Both the position numbers and the translations under genes were made by a program. Below are positions 10,061-20,209 of a stretch of 64,000 nt of DNA, piece after piece. How positions within the stretch are numbered: the first letter of the stretch is position 1; each line of letters begins with the position of its first letter. The notes under the pieces were generated by a model, which made no database searches, had not been told where the DNA came from, and saw only the letters and a program-made list of their open reading frames with translations. This stretch comes from Xiphydria camelus (Eukaryota; Arthropoda; Insecta; Hymenoptera; Xiphydriidae), in contig OY783191.1 in assembly GCA_963678675.1 (NCBI GenBank), positions 16,893,096 to 16,957,095 on the forward strand, in the 5' to 3' direction.

Positions 10061-11381
10061 AGCCGACAGCTGGACTAAGGACTTAAAGCACTTTAAGCAG
10101 TTTTTTCATATTTATACAAATTCATTATCTAGGATACATATATTATATCATGTTAATTTCATAGTGACATGTGCGTAATATAGCAATGAACGAGCTGTTT
10201 CATAATAATGCACGTTTCCTTCGATACCGTGTACGCTGACGTGGCCACGCCATACGCTGCAAGTCGGCGATTTTAATTGATCGAAATATTGCTTAAAATT
10301 TCCATTTTTATGTACGCATACGTTTTTCCTCTAGATTTGAATCGCATATTAGTCTTCTAATGTTTTTTCAAATCTGGAAAAAAACTTTCATTTCTAGAAG
10401 AACGACTTAAGTACTACTTTAAATATTCATCAATATCAGTTTATTTTCTTAGCATATTTTATATTTTCGTCTACTTCCTTTCTTTTTGGCATATATGAAC
10501 GCACAGTAACATATATACCGGATGTTCACGCCCAGGCTCCGAGACTGGGTTTATCTTAATTCAAAAATGCTGCTTACGTGAACTAATAGTAGCCCTGTCG
10601 CCAGTATGGCCATCTATTGATCGGTAACCGAACTACATAGATCTCAATGCGCCGAAATTATCGACGTCTAATCGAGTAAGGCAACCTGTGAATAAATAAC
10701 AACATAACAAAAAATCATAACCTGTACCTGCTCAGTGACTCAGTGGTTATTTGTGTTCCCTAAATACGCACCTGTGTGCTGTGAAGTTAACGAGTGATTG
10801 CAGGAGTGACAAAGACGAATTAATTTTGGATATTCCTAACCTAAAGGTAAGAACACTCATATCAACGTTACCCTGGAGGTAGAGTGTTGCGAACACATAA
10901 AAAAATAATATAAACAAAAAATATAATATCTCTTTATACTACCAAAGCTGAAATTTGATTGCACGAACCAGTATAATGTGTATTAAATATAAATAAAACT
11001 CAGCTAGCTGAATTGCGGGGGAAAAGTTGATAAAGGCGCAGCTTCTTTAGCCGGCGCGTTGCATGTTTATTGTCCCGGCTGACACATTTCCCCCCGAAAT
11101 ATGTTCAGCTGACTACAATTTTTTATAATAACATAATGTAAATAAACCATAAACAACAATTCAACTTTGGGGAAATCACTTTATTTTTCTATTTTTTTAC
11201 GCGTTTGAGGCTCTACTGTACCACCCCCACCACCGGTGCGGCAGCTGACAAGCATTTCGCTCACACACAGATCATGTGAATGAAAATCAGCCTTGGGAAA
11301 ATGACCATCATGAGAATGTCGCTGCCCCCCGGACTATTGAGAAGTGTCGCGTTCTTTGATTTTGTCATCGTGACTGTATAC
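10061..11381. other. No recognisable gene
   Basis: AT-rich with no ORF worth reporting. One weak inverted pair (GCTGAATTGCGGGGGAAA near 11008 against TTTCCCCCCGAAATATGTTC near 11090) may be an old MITE. Nothing else seen. Confidence 0.45.
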
Positions 11382-11627
11382 AATGCCGCTCCTCAGATCC
11401 CGCTAATATTTTATTTTGTCATTCTAAGAATTGTTTAACATATCACGAAAAATCGCGATAATGCGCAAAATTCGTGACTTCTTAAACAATTCTTAGATGA
11501 TTTGTATTTCTTGCAATAATAATTTTCAAACTATTTTTCAAAAAAAATCTGTAAACAAATTTTTTCGTGACTTCGTAAACAACTCTTAGAATGACAAAAC
11601 AAAATGTTAGCGGGATCTGAGCGGCAT
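11382..11627. mobile_element. Inverted-repeat MITE
   Basis: Arms of about 50 bases: left ATGCCGCTCCTCAGATCCCG, right CGGGATCTGAGCGGCAT. Each is followed inward by ATTTTGTCATTCTAAGAA-type sequence. No coding content. Confidence 0.65.
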
Positions 11628-11631
11628 CTCT

Positions 11632-12048
11632 ATATTCATATTAGTAGGGATAGGGAAAGGATAGCACAAAGGTTGGACCTAGCGCTTTGCATTAGATTAT
11701 TATTGCAAGAAATACAAATCATATATTCTCTTGCAATAATAATTTAGAAAAGCTTCGCTTCTTATTTCCACTTAGTCATCATTTTGCGAATAATATAGAC
11801 CAACAGCACTTTTGTAGTCCAGACTCCTTTAAGTGAGTCCGACCGATATTGGGCACACTGAAATTGAAATATAGTAAATAAAATTTGTTTATCATGTTAT
11901 AATTCTGATAAGGAAAATTCACGAGGTGTCAAATCGATATCGGATCAATACTGATGCAGTTTGCTTTGAAATGTCTTAAAGAAAATCTAAAGCAAAGCAC
12001 TAGTTCCAACCTTTGTAATATCCTTCCCCTATCCCTACTATGAATATA
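11632..12048. repeat. Inverted repeat overlapping E6
   Basis: Left arm 11632-11695 (TAGTAGGGATAGGG, AAAGGTTGGACCTAG) is an inverted copy of 11985-12048 (CCTATCCCTACTA). The right part also serves as an inner arm of E6, so an arm segment has been duplicated next to the element. Confidence 0.5.
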
Positions 12049-12513
12049 TGGTATAGAGAAAAGAAACGTTACATGTTTGATCAATCACACCCAAACCACT
12101 GAACCAATTCATTTGAAAATTGGCGTAGGAAGAATAGTTTAGATGCCGGATTATAATGTCGACTATGCGCACCTAACATTTTTAAGACAATTTTTTTTTT
12201 AATTATGAGCATTACTGTTTCCAAAAATTCTAAATCGTTTAAAAATATTAGGTACGCATTGTCTATGTTATAATCCGGTATCTAAACTAGTCTTATGCCA
12301 ATTTCCAAGTCAATCGGTTCAGTGGTTTGGGTGTGATTGAGCAAAAAATGTATCTGTAATGTATCGTTTCACCATACTCGTATTAGTACGGATAGGGAAA
12401 GAATATCGCAAAAGACTAGTACTTTGCTTTAGGCTTTTTTTTTTAATTTCAAAGCAAACTACATCAGTGTTGACCCGATATTGACTTGACACCTCGCGAA
12501 TTTCCCTTGTGAG
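11903..12513. mobile_element. E6: probable ACAAGG-family inverted-repeat element
   Basis: Right end reads CGAATTTCCCTTGTGAG. The left end is the drifted counterpart ATAAGGAAAATTCACGAGG. The inverted arms run about 200 bases inward (GAGGTGTCAA, TTTGCTTTGAAA, GTTTGGGTGTGATTGA). There is no transposase. Membership of the ACTNACAAGG family is inferred from the terminal motif only. Confidence 0.45.
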
Positions 12514-13042
12514 ATAATCAATCTCAAATGTGTGAGAAACACGATAACGTTTATTTAATTTATAACGTAATTAGATAAATATACCATCGCCTAGAAATAT
12601 GCTAGACTATTTCCTAATATCACATTCGTAAAGTTGTATAACATACTTTTCGTTCAAATAATGCTAATAATGCCACATATTTCTTTCCCTTTTTTCAAGA
12701 AGCCATTTCGGAGTCTATTGAATACTCGTACATCGAATGAAAACACTATTTATGTTTTAAAAAAATTGAAATGCTATTAAATATTAGGGAGTTGCATTGA
12801 AAGCCGCTGTTTTCAGATATTACAGTAATGCAGAATTATTCAAAACTAGCATATGTGGCCCTCGCTCCGCTCGAGAAAGCTAGTGAGTATATTGTTTGAT
12901 AACTGCTTCATGGTCATCTTGTTCCATTACATAATCTGGGTGAATCTAAATTCCTTAACAAAATAATTGGTGATCCTTTTTTTAATCTCAAACAGTGCAA
13001 ACGCATCCCTGGCACATTCAACGAATTAAAAAATTCTGTGGA
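12514..13042. other. No recognisable feature
   Basis: AT-rich spacer. I see no gene, terminal repeat or tandem array. Confidence 0.45.
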
Positions 13043-13047
13043 CCCGA

Positions 13048-13206
13048 AAACATTTTAGAACTTTCTAGAAAGTTCTGCAGCATTCTAGAACATTTCAGAA
13101 CTTTCTAGAATATCCTGGAACATTCTAAAACTTTCTGGAACATCTCAGAATAATCTAGAATATTCTTGAACATTTTGGAACAGCCTGGAACATTTTGGAA
13201 GAGTCC
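13048..13206. repeat. 10-bp periodic nGAAn/nTTCn array
   Basis: About 150 bases in which GAA-type and TTC-type pentamers alternate in near-constant register (AGAAC TTTCT AGAAA GTTCT, then GGAAC ATTCT and so on). The helical-turn period is 10 bases. This is the arithmetic of an extended heat-shock element. It may equally be a decayed TTCTAGAACA microsatellite. No gene lies close by that could be its target. Confidence 0.6.
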
Positions 13207-13261
13207 GCGATATTTTTGAAAATTTTATGACACTGTAAAGCACTTGAGATAGTCGCTGGAA

Positions 13262-13608
13262 GAAGTCCATTGGTGGGCGGCACCCTTTTAACACCTGTAT
13301 CTTCTGAACCAACCCCTGCAGTTCCAAAACAAAACATTCTTCATCGAAGGGGGATGTAGGGCTACCATACCCTATAACCCCCATGGAGCTACGATTAGCA
13401 GTTCCGGAGTTTTATGGGAACTCACAGACTAACCACACTTACAGTCCATTGGTGGGCGGCACCCTTTTAATCCCTATATCTTCTGAACCAACCCCTGCAG
13501 TTCCAAAACAAAAACTTCATCGATAACCCTATAACCCCCATGGGGCTACGATTAGCGGTTCCAGAGTGTTATGGGAACGCACAGACTTACCACACTAACT
13601 TTTATTAT
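13262..13608 (+). repeat. Two-copy direct duplication, about 178-base period
   Basis: GTCCATTGGTGGGCGGCACC occurs at about 13265 and 13444. It is followed in both copies by CTGAACCAACCCCTGCAGTT, CTATAACCCCCATGG and ATGGGAAC. Copies differ by small indels. The ORFs over it are not convincing as genes. Confidence 0.75.
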
Positions 13609-13985
13609 ATACAGGGTGTCCCGTCATGTAATGCCCATACTGAATTTACGTGTTCCTGGGGTCAATCTGAACCGAAAAGTCTTAATACACAAGGGGTTTA
13701 CAAGTCACCGTGTGTAAGTAAAAAAATAAATCCTAATAAGTAAAGCAGCTTTATTTTTCATTAGATAATAATTGAAATAAAATCCAATCATCTCACATAT
13801 TGTTCAAAATGACCATCTTGATGATCAATACATAACTGTGCTCTTTGAGAAATCGTCGTTGTCGTTACGGAACACACGCATGGTGGCTTTTTGGACCCTT
13901 GTATATTAAGACTTTTCGGTCCAGATTGACCCCAGGAATATGTAAATTCAGCATGGACATTACATGACAGGACACCCTGTATATT
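13609..13985. mobile_element. Inverted-repeat MITE with ACAGGGTGTCC ends
   Basis: Left TATACAGGGTGTCCCGTCAT and right ending GGACACCCTGTATA. Arms of about 90 bases share CCTGGGGTCAATCTG and its complement. TA at each end suggests a Tc1/mariner-type target. The interior is AT-rich and non-coding. Confidence 0.65.
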
Positions 13986-14142
13986 GATTAGGTATATGCG
14001 AGGCAATCCACTCAGAAGGTTCGTGTTGGGTATATTTAATTTTGCCAATATTTATCTTGTCGACAAATGATAAGATTATAATGGTGGGTAGAATATTTAT
14101 TGGCCAACTTGAGAATCAGTTAATCGCTACTTGTTCCATTAA

Positions 14143-14868
14143 GGGGGTATTACTGTCTAGACGCTTCAAAAATTCGATTTTTTTTTCTTGCATTTTCTTA
14201 TAATTTGGGAGTTTGAGAATATGTCTAAAAAATACTAATTTGAAATTCGTAGAACTCCTATAGTTACAGAGGCTTAAAGGCTGCGGTACGTTGGGGCGCA
14301 GCAGGTAGTCATCAACTTTAAACGCGTTTTTCTCGAAACGACATTTTTCAAGTCGGGCGCACGTTTTTCTCAAAAACTATTGGACCGATTGACTTCTGGT
14401 TTTGCACACATTTCGAGGGAACCTTCACCTGAACTAGAACTAGAATAATACCGATAGCTTGAATATTTTAGCCCTGCCCTCATGTTTTAGTTGACAATTT
14501 TTCGGGAAAATTAAACTTTAATCTTCAAACAGCTGCGATTGCGATAAAAAATTTCGTACCTACTTAGTTCTAGTTCAGACGATAACTACATTCATATAGA
14601 TTAAAAAAAAAATTTGTTCTTCTCTCTCAGACGATTAGGACCGCCACAATATGGTCGCCCGATTGGACGAGCGTCTCACGCCACGATTTGCATAACAGCG
14701 CGTAACTTGTACAGATTCTAATAAAATGTTTTATTAAAATTTGTATTGTTAGTTGAAACATGTCTTATTATGCGTCAAAAACCCCGGCACTCTGTAGGTT
14801 TGATAGTTTTCGCAAAATTAATTCCTAAAAATTACATTAAAAACAAGCGTCTAGACAGTAATACCCCC
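14143..14868. mobile_element. TTAA-flanked GGGGG-ended MITE, family F
   Basis: TTAA at 14139-14142 and 14869-14872 flank an element starting GGGGGTATTACTGTCTAGAC and ending GTCTAGACAGTAATACCCCC, a perfect inverted pair of at least 20 bases. It is 726 bases long with no ORF of note. A partial second copy starts at 59201. A differently sequenced GGGGG-ended TTAA element is at 47199-47926. TTAA targets point to piggyBac-like mobilisation, by inference. Confidence 0.75.
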
Positions 14869-15339
14869 TTAAGTAGTAAAGTTTTGCAGCTTGTCGATGA
14901 AATAAGTATTGATGACTATCACTTTGTTATGTTGGCTGGGATATCTTTCAATTACAAAAATTAATATGATATAATTCGATAATATGTAGTACATATTATA
15001 TATTATTTGCTTAGTTATTAGTATTACTACTCTGGCTTTCGGGTGGTTACCGCGTCCGAAAAAATATATATTTATTTCTCGATCAACTGGCAATTCTAGC
15101 TAATCTTATCAGCTGATCGAGAATGCTGTGCACCAGCCAGCTGCGCATCCACTGACCACCCGGGTGGAGGGGGTAGTGGTAATAGGGAGGTCTCAAAAAT
15201 ATGATGTTATCATTTTATACCTCAGAATCGTAGAAATACGTGTCCAAAACCAGTCAGTCAAAGAATTTTTGAAAAATAATGACATTTGGCTTCAAAATAG
15301 CCATTTGAAGTTCAAATATTCGAAGCGCGACACAAAACG

Positions 15340-15575
15340 GTACCTGAGTGGCTTGACGTCAGCTGCCCGCTCCATAGCTCCGCTCACTCCTGCTTGTACG
15401 CGGAGCATAGGCAATATCATTCAGTTTATATTTGTGCGTTGTTTGAAACAGAAGAAATGGAACCGGGGTTCCAAAAAGCGGACACACAATTTACCCAGTA
15501 TAGATGTTGAAATGCTGCACGATTTCATGGCCCTCAGCACCCAATTTTCTTCAGGTGTTAAAGCAATGCGGTAAA
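15340..15575 (+). pseudogene. Promoter-proximal fragment of a THAP/SWIM-type repeated gene
   Basis: Part of 15345-15410 (AAACGGTACCT, GACGTCAGCTGCCCGCT) is an inverted copy of 16385-16460. It is followed here, as on the other side, by TTTGAAACA and an ATG (15457). A frame at 15471-15573 reads LPSIDVEMLHDFMALSTQF and then a GGTAAATG donor-like end. That resembles a segment of insect proteins carrying THAP and SWIM-type domains. Recognition is tentative and the ATG is in another frame, so it is broken. Confidence 0.3.
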
Positions 15576-16140
15576 TGGTATTGTGTACCTACATTTAAGG
15601 TAGTAGTCTCATGAACACTGATTGAGACAGATTTTTGTAGATAATCTTTGGACTACTATAAAAACATTTTCTTAATTTGTAGATCTACCGTTTAGAAATA
15701 GAGATATTAATTATTAAAATATCGCCATTTTATACGGGCTCTTTGGCCGAAATTAGATATTGTACTATAATAAAAAAAGGCGAGACAGATTTTGAAGAAA
15801 CTTAGCCCAATGATAAATTAACCTTATCCACGCATTTTCCAAAAAAATACTTATTTTGACCGTTTTTGAGAAACTTTCGCTTCTGCATGTGGAACTTCGG
15901 CTTGCTGTAGAATTTTTTATATTTTCCTCTTTCGCGATCGTTTCTCACTGCTCTACCGAACCCTTTTTACAGTGAACTGCTTGTCGGCTTGACAAGAAAA
16001 TAAATACGGCACAATATTTGGCTTCATTCTGGCATTTACTTTGCTCAATTTATATTCTATGTAGTTTTCGATGTCCTCCTTTAACTGAAAATGTGTTCAC
16101 ATATATATTCAATATTCAATAAAATCCAGTAGAAACTTAC

Positions 16141-16326
16141 ATCAAAATAATCTTCGCAACAATACACAGTAGACTTTTTCGATACTTCCGCAATATCGCG
16201 TCTTGCTGCCGAAAACCATTTTTGCCGCTTCTTAGAATCATTCGGAACCGAAACAATTATTTTAAATGGTGTTGTATGTGATGTATTTTTACAATGAGGC
16301 ACAAAACACCACTTCTGAGTTGGCAT
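16141..16326 (-). pseudogene. THAP-domain first exon
   Basis: The ATG at 16326-16324 opens a 62-codon exon that ends exactly at a GTAAGT donor (16140-16135). The peptide has the THAP pattern: CFVPHC, a tryptophan in KWF, and CCEDYF, where the family normally has a zinc-binding histidine at the position of the Y. THAP domains bind DNA and occur in P-type transposases and in repeated insect genes. No downstream exon was recognised at lower coordinates. The ligand change and lack of partner exons argue for a fragment. Confidence 0.55.
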
Positions 16327-16480
16327 ATTTGTTTCAAAGGCACAAACAGATTAAAACACTTAACAACGTCTATGCGTGCGTAGCGTCTGTGGGGTAACTG
16401 AGCCGCAGCAGCGGGCAGCTGACGTCACAACGGTAGCCTCGTCCCGAGGTACCGTTTTCTAGCCTCTTTCGAACCACGAA
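16327..16480 (-). promoter_or_regulatory. Putative promoter region of the THAP exon
   Basis: A GC-richer stretch directly upstream of the ATG shares about 70 bases with the inverted region 15345-15460 (ACGGTACCT, GACGTCAGCTGCCCGCT, and TTTGTG/TTTGAAACA just before each ATG). The conservation at the two divergent starts suggests it belonged to the gene's promoter or leader. No TATA box is evident. Confidence 0.35.
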
Positions 16481-16599
16481 ATAATATTGCCCATTACTCC
16501 GTGAATTTTTTTTTTATTTGTGCTACGTATTTGTGGATCTCATTGTCTCCCGAATTATAAGTAAAACAAAAAATATGAGACCTGTCTATTGGAGGGGAC

Positions 16600-16760
16600 A
16601 AGCAGTATAAAAGGAAGTGCCCAGTAAAGGACGTCTCGGTTACTTTTGTTACATTTGATTATACCGAGTGATTTTTCGCCCACACTTTCGCGTCTACTAT
16701 TTTTCGCCCACACTTTCGCCCACACTTTCGCCCATCCTGAAAAACACTCGGTAGCTAAGT
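16600..16760 (+). repeat. TATA-like motif and short TTTCGCCCACAC tandem repeat
   Basis: AGTATAAAAGG near 16598-16608 is a good TATA-box match. Downstream, CACTTTCGCCCACA repeats three to four times at 16676-16735. The pair TACCGAGTG/CACTCGGTA brackets it. No ORF follows, so the TATA match may be chance. Confidence 0.35.
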
Positions 16761-16847
16761 ACTTGGAACTATATTCGAATATCGATACTTTTTGGGGGAG
16801 GCGGGGCAAAGCACGACGTTCAATTTTTGTTAGGATTTTGCTTTACA

Positions 16848-17481
16848 CGAGGGTGTATCAAATATAAACGGGATTCGTTTTGTAAAAATAACATATTTCT
16901 ACATAGTCTCCCGCCGTAGAAATACATTTTTCCCATCGGATTGGGTGCTTTTTTATTCCATCATAATAGAAACTCTTTGGACGTTCTTGTAGCCATTGGA
17001 GCATAGATGCTTCCACCGCGTCGTTGTCGTCGAAACGTTGGCCTCCAAACGCTTCTTTGAGGGGTCTAAAAAGATGGAAGTCACAAGGGGATAAGTCGCA
17101 ACTATACGGCGGATGTTCCAGCATTTCCCAGCCTAACGCATCCAATTTTTCCTTGTGGCATTGGCCGTACGAGGCCTGGCGTTGTCATGCAAAAAAATGA
17201 CACTTCTGACCGATTGTTTCTTCCTCTTCCTTCGAAATGATAATTTCACAATAATATTACGCATTAATCGTGCGTCGATCGTGGAGAAAGTCAACGTGAA
17301 AAGCACGTCCTTGCGTGAAAGTAAGTCGACTCGAGCGTAAAGTAAAAGGACTCGAGCGAATTGCGGTCAGTTCTCCCCTCTCCCTAACGGTACAAGCCAT
17401 CTGCCCATCAACTCCTTCAAGGTTACGGACCCCTCCGTAATTAAAAAAAAATCAGTCCCGTTTATATTTGATACACCCTCG
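16848..17481 (-). pseudogene. Mariner element, internally deleted
   Basis: Inverted ends CGAGGGTGTATCAAATATAA (16848) and its complement ending at 17481; TA follows the right end. The minus strand encodes the mariner catalytic blocks HDNARP (about 17175) and, after an in-frame stop, LGWEMLEHPPYSCDLSPCDF and RFDDNDAV down to 16858. Mariner transposases cut and paste at TA using a DDD triad; the last two aspartates sit in these blocks. The N-terminal half (HTH domains, first Asp) is missing, apart from unrecognisable sequence at 17200-17450. It cannot encode a transposase. Confidence 0.8.
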
Positions 17482-17563
17482 TATTACTAACACATTTACA
17501 AAGGACCTTTTTTAAAGATAGCGGAGGAGGCGAAACGGGGCACGCAGTTTTTGTTGGGTTTTT

Positions 17564-18868
17564 GATGTGTAAACATCTATGCTATGGCTCTGCGGTACGA
17601 CCTTCCTGGGAAATTAAGCGTCAGACGTAAGTCATGTAGATGTGACTGCGTCAGTGCGTATGTAGCGCTACTGCGCATACTATTCGCGCAAGCTGGATTA
17701 TCTCAACGGGAAAACATTTTAGAGAAAAATGTTTAATACAAAACTTTAAGGATTTTCCCTTGGCTACCAAGTGGTCGTATTGGATTTGACCTTGACCGTG
17801 ACCTTCAAGGTAATATCAAATGCCTTCCTAAACCGTTCATCCGATTGCGATGAAGAGTTGGGGAATGGTTGGACGCATGCCCGCGAAGGTTTTTGAGTTA
17901 GCAAATCTTATACAGGGTGTTCAAAAAGTACCGGTACGGATGATTATTATGCCTTCCTAAACCGTTCATCCGATTGCGATGAAAATTTGGGGAACAGTTG
18001 GACGCATATCCGCGAAGGTTTGAGTTAGTAAATCTTATACAGGGTGTTCAAAAAGTACCGGTACGGATGATTATTATGCCTTCCTAAACCGTTCTTCCGA
18101 TTGCGATAAAACTTTGGGGAATGGTTGGACGCATGCCCGCGAAGGTTTCTGAGTTAGTAAATCTTATAAAAGGTGTTCAAAAAGTACCGGTACTGATAAT
18201 TATTATGCCTTCCAAAACCGTTCATCCGATTGCGATGAAAAGTTGGGAAATGGTTGGACGCATGCCCGCGAAGGTTTCTGAGTTAGTAAATCTTATACAG
18301 GGTGTTCAAAAAGTACCGGTACGGATGATTATTATACCTTCCTAAACCGTTCATCCGATTGCGATGAAAATTTGGGGAACAGTTGGACGCATATCCGCGA
18401 AGGTTTCTGAGTTAGTAAATCTTATAGAGGGTGTTCTAAAAGTCGAACTATACTTGACCTAAATTTGACCTCCGCTGACAATAAAGGTAACATGAAAAAA
18501 AATGGTCAAGGACACATTTGAACGTGAAAAAAAAAATTAATTTGACCTTGATATAACCTTGAAGGTCATGGTCAAGGTCAAATCCAATATGACCATTGCG
18601 TAGCCCGGGAAAAATACTAAAAGTTTTGTATTAAAAATGTATTTAAACAATGGTGGACGGACAAAATCAATCCACAATCTACCCGTGCGAAGCCGGGACG
18701 GGCTGCTAGTAAGTTATAAATCTAATATAATAATAATAAATATTTTATTATAGAAAACATTTAACTTCTTTATGTCGAACTACGACGTCATATTCCCCAA
18801 TTAAACTCGGACCGCAGATAATTGTAAGATGTTTACACATCCTCCGTGAGTACAACGGCACTCACACC
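17564..18868 (+). mobile_element. Helentron-like non-autonomous element (HINE/DINE type), copy A
   Basis: Starts GATGTGTAAACATCT and near its end has the inverted copy AGATGTTTACACATC. It finishes with the hairpin GTGAGT-ACAACGGC-ACTCAC and CACC, next to a T run. Between lie a unique 5' block, five 129-base tandem units (17821-18460), a block rich in TTGACC and AAGGTCA, and at about 18682-18709 a hairpin plus CTAG that looks like a canonical Helitron 3' end. Subterminal inverted repeats, central tandem units, 3' hairpin and T-rich target are the hallmarks described for Helentron-associated elements. No Rep/helicase is present. Confidence 0.7.
17821..18460 (+). repeat. Five-unit VNTR, 127-129-base period, in Helentron-like copy A
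   Basis: Units begin at 17821, 17950, 18077, 18206 and 18335 (TGCCTTCCTAAACCGTTC…). They contain GATTGCGATGAAA, GGTTTCTGAGTTAGTAAATC and usually end ACAGGGTGTTCAAAAAGT. The sister copies have 2 units (24875-25795), 1 (55067-55848) and 3 (60895-61940). The spacing and lack of unique spacers exclude a CRISPR array. Confidence 0.85.
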
Positions 18869-19195
18869 TTTTTTTTAAAGACAAGACAATTTTTTAAGGA
18901 GCTCCGCATTGTCCTTGGCTTAATTTTTTACATGTTTGATGTATAATGGGGGATATCATTAGTTTTTTTAAATCGTTTATAGCCTATGGATTATCATTTT
19001 CATATCTCCTGATAATTCAATAAACTCCGTATTATCAGTATTTGGTTCACTCTGTCATATCTATCATCGTTAGTTGACATCTCATAAGGTCCATTCCAGT
19101 TTCAAAGCATCGATTGGTGCTATAATAACAGCTATCGATATCTACAATGCACCGAAAAGCATGAGTTAATCTACGAACTCCATAAATTTATAACC
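18869..19195. other. No recognisable feature
   Basis: AT-rich spacer between the Helentron-like copy and a tandem array. Nothing identified. Confidence 0.4.
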
Positions 19196-19199
19196 GCAT

Positions 19200-19680
19200 A
19201 GACATGTTTATTGTTTAAATAAATGATTGATTTATACTGTTCGGTAATACCATCACGGCTGAAAGTTCCACCTCCTACAAATTATTTAAAATTGTCATTC
19301 ACTTCGTTGTCCCTCTCACCGTTTCCAAGATATTTGGAATTGTTCATTGTTTAAATAATTATCGGTTCGCACTGGAAAATAATATTATAGTGGCAGAAAG
19401 TTCAACATCGTTTAAGAAACTTCAAGATTGTTTCCATCTCGTCGTATCTCACCGTTTCTGAGATATTTGCATAAGTTTATTGTTTCAACAATTATCGTCT
19501 AGCACTGCACGATAACACCATCACTTCTGAAAATTCGACCCTCTATACAAAACTCCAACATTACCTATTTTCGTCACATCACTCACAATTTCTGTGATAT
19601 ATTCATCAATTTATTGTTTAAACAAATTATCATCTAACGTTATTCAGTGATAATATCATGGCTGAGGATTTAAATATTGT
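19200..19680 (+). repeat. Degenerate tandem array, about 135-base period
   Basis: Roughly four units near 19208, 19346, 19483 and 19613. Each carries a TTTATTGTTTAAA-like start, an ATCAC/ATTAT…CTGAAAGTTC block and CGTTTCTGAGATAT or a close variant. Divergence between units is high. Non-coding. Confidence 0.6.
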
Positions 19681-20059
19681 TTATTGTGACGTAACAATAA
19701 TCAATAACCAACCACGGTGATCGCAATTTGAACATTTTCACTCATAATATCGGTCGATATATCGGTATATGACTGCAGTGTCATCTAACGGAGTAGAGAA
19801 CAGACGGATTTTTTTAACACCGAGTTTCCTCTCGTGTGATGAAAGCGATGACGTTTGTGAAAGATTAGCAATGATGATTTTTCAAGAGTTACATCTTTTG
19901 AACCTGTTCGTAGATTTGATTCTGGATAGGCTCGATTGAAAGCTGAGTTCGCAAGTTATGTACTCGCATGAAAGTAGTTTTGTAATTCAAAACATCTTAG
20001 TCATTGAGAAATAAAGAGCTCATTACAGGCATGAGCTATACGCAAAATAAACGTAGCTC

Positions 20060-20135
20060 TTCTTTGAGCCTCGCGGCGAGCGCTTCGCTTTCCTTAATCC
20101 TTGGCGTGAACCTCAATTGAGGCTTTTAATAATAA
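20060..20135 (+). repeat. Dispersed GAGGCTTTT repeat, copy 2
   Basis: Counterpart of 9980-10060, with the same order of GAGCCTCG, TCCTT, GAACCTC and GAGGCTTTT. Confidence 0.5.
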
Positions 20136-20209
20136 TACAGGGTCCAACAGGGAAATATGGTGTTCTTGAGACGACTGTTATGCGCACTTGTGTGGAGTGA
20201 ATGTTTTCA

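Noticed and set aside
17155..17340. Plus-strand ORF beginning MALAVRGLAL
   Set aside because: It is antisense to the mariner catalytic block.
17821..18460. CRISPR-like array
   Set aside because: The repeats are 129 bases and contiguous without unique spacers; the setting is a eukaryotic transposon.
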